This document shows positions 10,545 to 26,366 of a stretch of 64,000 bases of DNA, one piece after another. The notes beneath the pieces were generated by a model that saw nothing but the letters and a program-made list of their open reading frames with translations, was not told the DNA's origin and searched no databases. Made by a program: the position numbers and the translations under genes. Every line of letters begins with the position of its first letter. The first letter of the stretch is position 1. The stretch comes from Haematococcus lacustris (Eukaryota; Chlorophyta; Chlorophyceae; Chlamydomonadales; Haematococcaceae): assembly GCA_030144725.1 (NCBI GenBank), contig JASKMD010000006.1, forward strand, positions 1,698,586 through 1,762,585. The letters are read 5' to 3'.

Positions 10545-11443
10545 ATGATCAGCATCTCGACCTCCCTCCTCGCCGCGCTGGTCGTCGCTGCAATGCTGGC
10601 CACGCCCACTGGCGCTGAGAGTAGGTGGCAGGGCCGAGTGCGCTGCGCTGCGATTAACTGCTGCGGGATCGCCCGACGATGCGAAGCATCATAGCAGAAC
10701 ACATCTGCGGCGCACTGCCCGTGGCCCTGTCGCAGGCGCGCCCGCCCGATCCAACCGCCGCAACTTGGCCTGCACTCCGGGCAGCGCCAACTGCCCTCCC
10801 TTGCCGAGCGGCTCGTCCAGCTCCGCCTCCGGGAGCAGCAGCGGTGAGCAGTGTGCTGGAGTGGACATGGTGCACTGGACTTGACGACTCCTGGAGCAGT
10901 GTGGCCTAGCACAACACTCCCTAGGCTGCAGTGCATATCCACACCCTGCCAACATGCCCCAGCACCCCACCCCCACTGGCCCAATAGGCAGCATTAAAGT
11001 GCCCCGTCAAGAGGGATTTATTGATTGTTATTTTTTCTTTCTTCTTGCGACGTCCCCCACTCCCACAAGGCCAGAACTTCATTGTCATGGTGTGATGCGC
11101 ATCTGCCAAGTGCCTCCACCTAGGCCCCAGAGCATTCACACTGACTCAACCTCCCCCTTCTTGTCTGCCACCACAACCAGACAAGCCCAAGCCCCCTGTT
11201 CCTTGCGTGAAGTACCCAGTGGCGTGCCTATGCGCAAAAGACGCCTCAGACTGCAGCTGCCCCACCCTATGCCCACCCCTGCCACCTCTACCATCGCCCG
11301 TCAAGCCCCCACGTCCCTGCTCCGAGGTTGTGTGCTTGTGTCTCGCTGGCTCACCCGGCTGCAACTGCCCACCCCCCTGCCGCACACCGCTACCCCGACC
11401 ATCCCCCCCACGTAAGCCCCCCTCCCCCAGCCCAAGGCCTTAA
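10545..11443 (+). CDS. Small secreted cysteine- and proline-rich protein
   Basis: Proposed exons are 10545-10620, 10736-10843 and 11181-11443, all with GT..AG borders and matching phases, giving 148 aa. Residues 1-24 (MISISTSLLAALVVAAMLAT and PTGA) form a typical cleavable signal peptide, so the product is predicted to be secreted or in the cell wall. The mature part has a serine-rich linker and then two cysteine modules of similar layout, one around CVKYPVACLCAKDASDCSC and one around CSEVVCLCLAGSPGCNC. Each is followed by a proline-rich spacer, and the protein ends in SPPRKPPSPSPRP. Ser-Pro spacers recall hydroxyproline-rich wall or matrix proteins of volvocine algae, but I do not recognise a named family. 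A third Cys module lies just downstream in another frame (see findings). Confidence 0.65.
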
Positions 11444-12772
11444 GCCCCCTTTCCCCACCCCAAAGCCATCTCCCCCGATTGTGTGCACGGCTGGAGGCCC
11501 AGATGGCTGCCCACCACGGCCTTGCCCTCCTGGCCGGGTTTGCCCCCTGGGGTGAGAGCTGGCCTCAAAAGCCTCGAGTTGCCGGCACATGCAGCCTCCT
11601 GAGCTGTTCATCATGATAGGGTTAGGCTGACGTTGCCTGTTGAAGCGGACCCTTGTGGAGCACCAGTCGCTGGGCTATCCTTGTTGCTCTAGTCGCTTTG
11701 TCGTTTTGGTTGCATCAGGCAGGGTTGTAGTGAGACAGGCAGGACTGTTCAGGTGGTTGCGTTGTTTGCGTGTATGTGGGCTTGGTGCCTACAGCATGTA
11801 AATCAGTGTGAGGAGTGTGAAGTCATCCTGGCAGTGGTTCATAGCACATGGCGACATCACCGCATGTACAGCAAGCACATGTAGGCATGTCATTAGCCAA
11901 CGCTGCAATGTCAACTCCACGGCGGTATGACTCGAAAGAAGCGGAAGGGCAGCGCCAAGCAAAAGCAGCCCGACAATAAGGCATTGCTGCTTACCCATGA
12001 ATGCAACGAAGTCATACACTGCCTTGTGCAGCTGCTGTGGCACTTGGTGTGTCAAGCCGATGAGCTGAGCCGCCTTGTAGCGGGAGGGTGCCAGGTTCAC
12101 CAGCTGCCCACCCAGCCTACAATAGTCAAGGCAAGCAGCCGACCTTCACTGATGACGTAGACCTTGCCTGACCAGCATCAGTGATGCAATGAAAGACTGG
12201 TCAGCTCTCCACCCAGATCCATCCCTTGCAAGGTTGCCTGCTCTGCTCACATGGTGGCTCGCTGGCTGTTGCACAGCTGGGCAGTGCAGGGCACCAGCTG
12301 CATGGTGCTGCGGTCCAATACCTCGGTGCTGGCGGGCAGGGGAGACATGGTCAGCTGCCTGCAGCCAGTTGACAGGGCAGCCCAGAGCCTGTAACTGACT
12401 CAAGTCAAGCCAGCATAGCCAGCCATGGCTAAAAGAGAGCTTGTGCATGCTGGCTTCAATGCGTGCTGTGCATAGCTTGTGCATGCTGTGCTGAGCTTGT
12501 GAATGTGGCTTCAAGAGCAGCTGCTCAAACTCAAGGACCCCTGCAGAGCTGCCCATCAGGCCGCCGGTTCCACAAGTGCATTGCTTGCGACCTCATCAGC
12601 TGACAGGTCCTCGCTAAGGCCCGCTCCTTGCATGTGTCGTGTACGTGAGCCTATGTGGGTGCTGTAGCACATGAGTTGCTGCCAGTCTTCTTACTCAGTT
12701 CAGTCGGTCATTTACTGCCTGTCAGTTGCCATGGCAGTATGCCCCTCACAGCCAGGGTGCAAGTGCCCACTC
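11444..12772. other. 3' region of the secreted-protein gene and intergenic DNA
   Basis: A TGTAA polyadenylation signal of green-algal type lies at 11,797-11,801, about 350 bp after the stop codon at 11,443. Beyond it no frame on either strand shows convincing protein features. Frames at 11,927 (+) and 12,146 (-) have no recognisable motif. Confidence 0.55.
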
Positions 12773-13266
12773 CTACCCCATGAGGTTTCTGTTGTAATAC
12801 ATGATGTGCAGGGACTTAAACACGCTGGAGTCCGCCAGGGCTATGGCGCACTCCCCCATGTCATTGGTGATGGCCGAGTCAAAGGAGCGCATGAAGGGTG
12901 ACAGCTCCCACATGATGCGCAGCACCTGCAGGCACAGACTGGCCTGGTGAGGACAAGCACATAGCCAGGGCTGGCAGCAGCTGTGAAACTGCTGGCTGTC
13001 GCGGTATCAGCACAGGGCATGCCTGCCCTCAATGCCATGCCATGCCTTGATGCCATGCCCAGCCTGATTCCCGTGACAAATCCCAGGCTTAGAAAATACT
13101 AGAAACACATTGCAAGGTTGTGTTGATGCAAAGCAGCTGGCCTCACTCCACCTTGAGCATGGCTGTGTTGTTGGTCAGGGGCTCCAGGGTCAGTGGGTCA
13201 TACAGCCAGCCCTGTGTCACGTCGCCTGTCTGCATGATGCTGGCCATCACCGCGTACATCACCACA
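12773..13266 (-). CDS. 3' exons of an unrecognised gene
   Basis: Two minus-strand exons look genuine. One, 13266-13152, encodes VVMYAVMASIMQTGDVTQGW and LYDPLTLEPLTNNTAMLK. The other, 12925-12773, encodes VLRIMWELSPFMRSFDSAIT and NDMGECAIALADSSVFKSLH and ends with a TAG at 12,775-12,773. They are joined by a GT..AG intron in phase 0. A possible upstream exon near 13,763-13,640 contains NICSNDQHVGHADSPSDPTE and IIMKKQVAYGAENAHEPG, but its splice phase into the next exon is not resolved and it may belong elsewhere. I do not recognise the protein. The 5' end is undefined and would run into, or head to head with, the plus-strand gene starting at 13,875. Confidence 0.45.
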
Positions 13267-13874
13267 CTGCTGTCAGTGGCCACCGGTATGCACAGCGCTG
13301 GCGTATGGCCACCGGTTGACCAAACATACCCGTGCCCTCAGACTGAGGCTCAGCACCAAGTGCTATGCCTGGCCCTTTCAGACCGTGTCCTCTCACGCAG
13401 GCTGACATAGCACAAGCAACGTGCCTGGCACTCGCAGATGTGGAGGGTTGATGTTGAGAGTAAAAGAAAGGCATCATTGGGGTGTGGAGATGCAGGCAAA
13501 ACCACAGGTTTTATGAGCTTATGCGTTAAAAATAACCGTGAGAAGTACTGCAGTGCCGGTACTGCCACAGTGCCAGGTACTAGAGTAGAGTTGCGGTTAG
13601 GGGGCCTCCCGCTCCCGGCTCATGGGCATTTTCAGCACCATACGCCACTTGCTTCTTCATGATGATTTCGGTGGGGTCGGAGGGCGAGTCAGCATGGCCG
13701 ACATGCTGGTCATTGGAGCAAATGTTGAGCAAGCCCAGGCCGTCCGGTTTACCACCCCGTAGCTCACCTGCGCTGCGATAAGACAGTGAACATAGCTGTG
13801 GAGTGGTATGTCGTGGAAGCTGGCGACGCAGGGTTTACGTACAAATTCTGACGAGCACAGGTTGACGACACGAC

Positions 13875-16800
13875 ATGGTGCCCATCTACATCGCCAGCGT
13901 CATGACAGCCTGCAGTCTCGTTGTGGGAATAGCAGGTGAGCTCCGCGGTGGCAGCACCAGCCTGCGCCCACACGCAAACTCATCCACCTGTCGGCCCTTC
14001 CTTTCAACCGCGACGTGACAGTGCCTCGGCGTGGGACAGGCATTGGAACGTGTTTTATCTTACTGGAGCGCCTCACACCCCTGCTTTCCCTGCCCCCTCG
14101 CAGGGTTTCTTGAACTGCGGCTAATCCTGGGTCCACTGGGCCCCTGCCGCACCTGGTGGCCGCACAACCTCGCCTGCCTGCTGCTGTGGCTGCCGCTGCT
14201 GGTCCTGACCCTGGTGGCGCAGCACAGCCCCGACTCTCTACATGAGAGCTCCACCCACCTTAGCAGCAGCAACAGCAGCAGCAGCAGTTGGGTAGCTGGA
14301 GGAGGAGCAGAGCAGCTGGGCAGCCACCAGCCCACCAGCCCTGGGAGGAGTGAGGGGGGGAGCCATCTGGCCAGCAGACCACATGCCAGCCTGGCCAGCA
14401 AGCTGGGCGGGGCCTTTGTGCTGCGGCTGGTCCTGGTGCTGGCCTGTGTTTGCATCGCGGGACATGTGGCGCTGCTGCTGGCTTACTGGTGGAGGTGGTG
14501 GGTGCGACGGCGTCAGGCGCAGCTGCTGCTGGTGGGTGGGGGAGGGTGGCTGGGGCAAGGGGGAGACAAAGGCTGGGCGAAGGGTGGGTCCTGGGGAAGG
14601 CCTAACATCATTGGGGTTGCTGCTGTCATTGGTGGGGTGGTTAGTTTGTTGGGACGTGCGGCTTTTTGCTGCTGAGACAAAGGCTTGCAGAAGAATGCAG
14701 ATGGAGGAGGGGGAGGCGGGAGGGGGATGGAGAGGGTAAGGGGGGCGCAGGGAGGGAGGGTAGTCAGAGGTGCTGGCAGGCAGTGAGGGAGGCAATGGCT
14801 CTGGCTGCCTGCAGCCCTGCCAGGGGGGGTGACACAGGGAACTGGCGGCGGTGGCCAGCCCGACACTGCTCTGTGCAGCTCACCCCTCCCTGCTCCACCC
14901 CCCTCACCATTGCTGGCTACATAGTAAGGTTCCTAACCTAAACATAGGCCTGATTTGGCCTGTCAGCTCCCGATTCAGCCCTTCAGCACGCACGCTTCCT
15001 TTCATACACGGTCGTGAGGGTGAGGTTGTGAGGGATGGTGAGTCGATTTATTTTCCCTTTGATCCCCCCTTTGGTGTGAGTCGGTGTGATCCCCCTTTAA
15101 ATTGTTTGATGGTGTGAGTCAGTGTCATCCCCCCCTGCTGCCTGGCCCCCAGCCCCCTGCCCCCAGCCGCCTTGCACCCCCGCCCTTGGGTTTGGTGCTG
15201 TGCCGTGATGGTGTGATGGTGTGGTGGGGAGTGCAGGGTGAGGCGCAGCGCAAGCTGGCGGCGGGGCAGCGCCTGGGGCAGGGCCACGACCTGGACCTCC
15301 ACCTGCTGGGCGGCTGGGTGCCAGGGGGGGGCAGGCAGAGAGCCGCCGCCGCCACAGCAGCAGGGGGAGAGGGATGGGGGCAGGGTTCCTGGTCTGCCCC
15401 TGCGCCCTGCCTGGCACCGGGCGGGCACCAGTTCAGCCTACAGTCGGTCGGCATCTCACCTACCACCCCCACACCAGAGCACCCCCACACCAGCTCCAGC
15501 TCTGGCAGCAGCGGCAGTGCCAGTCCTGAGCTGTGGGCCCCCCCACCCTACCCACGCCCCCACCCTGGCCACCCCCCCCAGGAGCCTAGTGCAGTGGGAG
15601 GGGCCTGGGGCCTGGGTGGGGGGAGGGGCGGGGGGGCGCATGCAGGTGCTGCCCGCCCCATGCTGTCCCACCCCACAGACACGCCTGTGTTTCAGCTGCA
15701 GTATGGGGGCAGCCAGGGGGCATGGGGGGTCACACTCCTCATTCCTGCCGAGCAGGAGGAGCAGCAGCTGGCCCTGGCCATTGCTCAGCAGCTGGCGCCG
15801 CAGCGGGGGGTGGGTCGACGTGAACGCAGCAGGACCAGCAGCGGCAGCGGGGAGCCACCTGGGAGGGTGGGTGGGAGGGGGGAGCGGGCGGAGGGGAGCG
15901 GGCAGCAGGGGTGGGGGGAGGGGGAGGGGGGCCGTAGGGGGCTGGTGGACCGTGTGTTGCATGCATTGAGACGGCGATGGAGGAGGGCGGTGGGGCGGGG
16001 GAGGGGGTCAGGGCGACAGCAGCTCCAGGAACTGCACCCAGTGCAGCAGCAGCAGCAGCAGCAGCAGGAGCGGGCGGGGTACACAGCACCTCAGCCAGTC
16101 AGTGCCCTGCCCCAGGGCCATGGGGGTGAGGGGGGCGGCAGCAGCAGCCAAGGTGACACGGAGGAGCTGCTGGGCCGGCGGCCGCACTCTGTGATGGCTG
16201 GCTGCTGGGGCCTCAGCGCCGTCAAGGGCGAGGGGGACGGGGAGGGGGGGGCGCAGGGGGAGGGGGAGGGGGCTGGGCCCTGGCTGCTGTCGCACCAGGT
16301 GGGCCCCCCCCCTGCCTCCTCCTCCCCCCTTTCACAGCATTCAAGCCCTGCCTCTTCCTGGCAGCAGGGGCAGCAGCCAGCAAGCAAGAGAGCATGGCAG
16401 CAGCAGCAGGACCCTGGGTGGGGGTCAGATGGCACTAGCCTGCTGCTGCCTTCCGCCCAGCTGTCGTCTGACCCAGTCAGCAGCAGCAGCAGGGGGTACC
16501 GTCCTGGGGCAGGGCCAGGGCTGCTGCCTCCCCGGACCCCCCCTGGCTCAGGGCCCATGCAGCTGATCTCAGAGTCAAACAGCAGTGGGGGTGTGCTGGG
16601 CTCAGCTGCCCCAGGCGGGCGGCGAGGGCGGGCCAGGCAGCGACGTCGGTCAAAGACGGGGTGGGGCAGGGAGGGTCGGCTGATGCGCAGTCATCAACGG
16701 TCCCTGCTGGGGGGGGAGCAGGGGGAGGGGGCGGGGGGCTATGCCGGGCTGGACAAGATCAGCGAGGGGGGCAGCGAAGGCGAGGAGGAGGGGGTAGGGG

Positions 16801-18614
16801 GGGAGAGAAGGGAGGAGGGAGGGAGGTGGATGGCTGACCAGTTGTCTGTTGGGCAGGGAGGGGGAGGAGGGGGAGTGGGATGGGCAGGGGTAGGGGGTGG
16901 GGGAGAGGGGGAGGGAGGGAGGGGATCAGTGTGGGCAGGATGCGGTGCCACTGGGGCTGTGCAAGACCAATCAGGGCCAGGCCGCCCCAGCCTCCCCCTC
17001 CAGCCAGCCCCGGATAGCCCCCACAGAGCAGGTGAAGGCCCGGCCGCCTCACTGCTTGCAGCCAGGGGCGGTGGCCGGGGCCATGAGGCGAGCAGGGGGC
17101 CGGAGCCGCTGGGGGGCCTGGTGGTGGCGGCCTGTGAGCGGCAGCTGTCTGGGGGAGCAGGGCAGGCGGCCGCTGCGGCCTACTTTGGCAACCAGCCAGA
17201 AGGCCAGGGCCAGAGGCAGCTGGGTAGTGAAGTGGGGCAGGGCCAGCGGCAGGGGCAGGGCCAGGGGCAGGCGCAGGGGCAGGGCCAGGGGCAGGGTCCT
17301 CCTCAACTGGGGCAGGTGTGCCTCAGCACTGTGGCACCCTCCAATGGTGCAGCAGTGGAGGCCTGCCTGCCAGACCCCCCTCTGGGCACCCCTGCATGCC
17401 TGTCGCTGCCGCCTCCCCCCATTGCCCCCGCCCAGGCCTCTGTTCCCCTCCCTCCCCTCGACCTCACCCCTGCCCTCTTCCCACCAGTGGGCCCCCCACG
17501 CCCTGCCCCTGAGCCTGTAGCACCAGCTGGGACCAGCTACCTCGCAGCTGCTGACCCCAGCCAGAGTGCAGCGGGGGCTGTGGGCAAGGAGGGGAGCCAC
17601 ACCCACGCCCACTCCCACGCTCCCCACCCAGCCAGGCCACAGCAGCAGCAGCAGCAGGCGGCACCCGGGCCTCCCCCACCCTCCCCGTGCCACTCCTGTG
17701 ATGCAGAGCCAGGCAGCGACCACACCCTCCTCCTCGCTGGCCTCCAGCGAAGCAGCAGCTGCTCTGCGCAGAGCAGCAGCCAGCGTCCAGACCTGCTGCG
17801 CAGCAGCTACAGACGCAGCAAACGCCACAAGCAGGAGGGGGAGGCAGCTTGGGCCTCCTACCCCAGCGCCCAGCCAAGCACCAGCCCCACCCAGCTGCTG
17901 CCGGCCCATACTGCACGAGCCAGCAGCGCTGACTGCGCAGTCAACCTACCCCCAGCCGCAGCCGCTCTCTGCGCCCCTCACCCACCTCCGCCCTCCACCC
18001 CCACCCCTGCCTCCCCCTCCAACTCCTCTGCCATCGCACCCCTCGCCCGCACCCCACCCCTCACCCCTGTCGACCCCCCTCCCCCCGCTGCCTCCCTGTT
18101 CGCCCGCCTGACCTCTGCCTCAGACGCCTACATCACCCGCTGCCCCTCAGCCAGCTCCACCGCCACCAGCACCAGCCCTGACCCCGCCACCTTGGCTCCC
18201 CGGGCAGGCAGCGGTGGGGCCAACAGTGGGGCCCAATGGCAGCGCCTGGGGCCTGGGGGGGGCAGCTTAGGCGGGGCGGGCGGGGGGGGCGGGGTGGGAG
18301 GGGGTGTGGGCGCCCAGGCGTTGGCTCTGCTGCGTGGGGGCTGGGCTAGGATTGGGTCAGGCCCCCCTATGCTGCCGCCCCCCGCCCCAGGCCCCGCTGG
18401 GTCTGATGGCCCTGCCCCCCGCGCATCTCCCTGGGTGCGGCAGCTGCAGCGGGGCAGCCACGCCCGCAGCCACTCCTCGCCAGTGGACCTGACTAGCCCG
18501 CAGCTCACCCAGGCGCTGCTGGACGAGTGGCATGGGGGGGAGGTGCCAGGGGGGGCCCCCGGTCAGGCCCCTAGGCACAACAGCTTTGACTTGAGACTCA
18601 GGGCCGGCCAATAA
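13875..18614 (+). CDS. Membrane protein with a very long low-complexity cytoplasmic-type tail
   Basis: Proposed exons are 13875-13935, 14104-14531 and 15237-18614, with GT..AG borders and consistent phases, giving about 1,288 aa. The first roughly 163 residues hold three hydrophobic segments: about 4-29 (IYIASVMTACSLVVGIAGFL), about 42-62 (LACLLLWLPLLVLTLVA) and about 126-150 (AFVLRLVLVLACVCIAGHVA). A basic WWRWWVRRRQAQ stop-transfer follows. The remaining 1,125 residues come from one 3.4-kb open exon and are dominated by Gly, Ser, Gln and Pro with many homopolymer runs; a GQGQGQ stretch lies near residue 830. The end carries Ser-rich, phosphorylation-like motifs (SHARSHSSPVDLTSPQ, RHNSFDLRL) and stops at TAA. 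No enzyme domain is visible and the function is unknown. The long exon may contain in-frame introns that I cannot see. Confidence 0.6.
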
Positions 18615-19523
18615 TGGGGGTTGGGAAGGGTAGAGGGGGGTCCGGGAGGGGGGCTGGGTAGGGTAAGGTAGGGTTAGGTAAGGTAGGCTAGGCTCAGGGT
18701 GTTATGCATGGCAATGGTGGCAGGCGTGGCTGCAGCTAGGGAAGATTCATGGTAAAGGTATAAAGGGACCCAGCTGATGGTGGGCGAATGACGGACACCT
18801 GCATGTATTCTTTACATTTCAAGTATTTCAAAGTTGGCTTACAACGATGTGGGGCTAGGCTATGCAATAAGACTGCTACATGAGGCCGGACTGATCACCG
18901 CTTGTGACGTATGGACGTATGGACGTATCTGACGTGATCAAACCGACCCTTACCGAACCCTAACCTGCAGTGCCCAATCCATGACATCCTAAGCCCATGG
19001 TTCAACGGCTGAACAAGAACAAGAACAGTCCACCATCATCACTCACTGAAACCGTCAGGATCGCCGCCTATGCTGCCGGGGGCTACCCTGTGCTGCCGGG
19101 GGGCCGGGGCCAGCTCCTGACAGGCCGGCGGCCAGCGTGTGCATGAGCTGGTGCTCTGCGCCACAGTATTGCAGTTAACGGCAATGTATGGTTGCTTGGC
19201 TTCCGTTGTTCGGATTGTACGACCGTGGCCTTCCAATGCAGTTCACCTTTCAAGCCACGATCAATATCGCAAGCATGGATTGCATGAGCGGCAAATAACC
19301 TGCATTTGGAGACTTGCGCGGCATACCCATTGTGTGGGATACAGCCCTTCCACACACCCGAGATCCCCACGGTCAGCTGTCGCGCTGAACCCGCTTCCCC
19401 CTCGCGCCTCTTGCTCGTGATCATTGTGGGTTAACGCGACGTCACCGCTCCGTCAACGCGCTTTCAAACGGGGATCAAAACTGCTCCATCACCCGGTGCA
19501 GAGTCTTTGCTGCAAGCAGCACA
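18615..19523. other. Intergenic region and actin promoter area
   Basis: Contains a short telomere-like tract (GGGTAGGGTAAGGTAGGGTT near 18,660) and a cluster of GACGTATGGACGTATGGACG near 18,905-18,930 that echoes the ACGT-rich satellites. A GC-rich stretch before the actin ATG includes CGTCACCGCTCCGTCAACGC near 19,440. I see no convincing TATA box and no gene. Confidence 0.5.
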
Positions 19524-25252
<5,729 letters not shown>

Positions 25253-25483
25253 GCCCAGCAACAGCAGCACTGAGGACAGAAGCTGGCTGGCTGGCTAGCT
25301 GGCTTGCAGATGCCTGGGTTGCGCAGCCAAGGCCATCAGCCAAGGCCACCAAGGAGTCCAGGCCTGGAGGGCCGCAGGGGGTGTGCGGAGTGAGCGCTGG
25401 TGAGGGCCACATCAGGCCCTGCATTTGCCCAGACCTAGAGCATGATGGTGGGCCAAGGCCAGGGTTGCGCTGTGCCCCAGCTT

Positions 25484-25540
25484 AGTTTGAGCAATGCCTG
25501 CTGGACAGCACAAACAGCCTGTCGTCTGAGTGCTGCTGCT
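25484..25540 (+). pseudogene. Exon fragment of the 61-62 kb gene family in the actin 3' region
   Basis: About 57 bp match exon 2 of the tandem gene pair at 60.9 and 62.5 kb. The match runs from TTTGAGCAAT through CAAACAGC to GTCTGAGTG with roughly eight substitutions, and the reading frame is not maintained beyond it. It lies downstream of the actin stop codon and before its polyadenylation signal, so it is probably transcribed as part of the 3' UTR. It is a stray exon copy. Confidence 0.7.
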
Positions 25541-25595
25541 CAAATGGGGTGGACATCTGCCTGCAGCATGCCAGGGTTTAGCAGCGTGGGTTTAT

Positions 25596-25600
25596 TGTAA
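25596..25600 (+). terminator. TGTAA polyadenylation signal of actin
   Basis: TGTAA, the usual green-algal polyadenylation signal, occurs 344 bp after the actin stop codon in the context TTTATTGTAAGCAGG. Confidence 0.6.
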
Positions 25601-26353
25601 GCAGGAGTTGGCAGCTGCTGCCTGGTCAGTGCCTGCCGCACAGCTGGCTCTGCTGGCCTAGTAAGGTGAGAGGCCGAGGGGGTGCCTGGTCAGTGCAGGG
25701 GTGGTCCTGGCCATGGACCCGGCCTGGTGGTGAGCAGCCGGGCAGCGGTTGGGGTGAGAGAAGCTAGGACTGTTTTGCTGAGCCTCATGCCCTCCTGGGC
25801 AGCAGCTGCTCCCTAGTTGGTGCTGTGCTGCGGGTCATGCCCCTCAGCACTCTGCACTCAGCTGTGCTGCGCAGGCCTTGCTGTGGGTCGTTTTGCAGTG
25901 CTTGGTGTACCAGTTGTCAGGCTGCCCTCACCATCCAGGGGGTTCGGACTTGGTCCCTTCACATAGCCCTCGTGCATGCAGTGCTGGCACGCTCTGACCA
26001 GGGCTGCCTCAGCAGCGCAAGCAGGTGCGCAGACAAGTGGCCCACTGACTTGATGATGGTGATGATGATGATTCTGGCTTACCGCTTCATTGGGTAATGA
26101 TGATGACGATGGCTTACACCACCGATTGAATGAGAGCGGTGGTGTTCCTGGCCCTGACCCACGCTAGTTGTTTCAAGTGAGTGTGGTGCAGTGCATAGTT
26201 CAGAGCAGGACCACGGCGGTGCAGGCTTATCGAGGCAGGTTGGCTGGCAGGTGACTGATGCTGGCCTGACATGAGGGGCCACAGAGTAGAGGGCTCCCAC
26301 TTTTGACCAGACACATCGACCGCAGGCTCAGGCCAACCCGCCCTAAATGCTAC
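25601..26353. other. Intergenic, with a LINE 3'-tail remnant
   Basis: No gene is seen. Around 26,050-26,125 an ATGATG-rich microsatellite abuts GATGGCTTACACCACCG, which resembles the terminal GTGGCTTACACCGC of the LINE copies at 26.4 and 56.8 kb. It is probably the leftover 3' end of another insertion. Confidence 0.5.
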
Positions 26354-26366
26354 TAGGGGTTTGTGT

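Noticed and set aside
11927..12160. Basic small protein (MTRKKRKGSAKQKQ)
   Set aside because: No splice context, no recognisable domain and no upstream promoter hint. The Lys/Arg start alone is not enough.
14238..14866. Minus-strand Ser/Pro-rich frames opposite the membrane protein gene
   Set aside because: They overlap a plus-strand exon with clear transmembrane segments and matched splice sites, and have no independent features.
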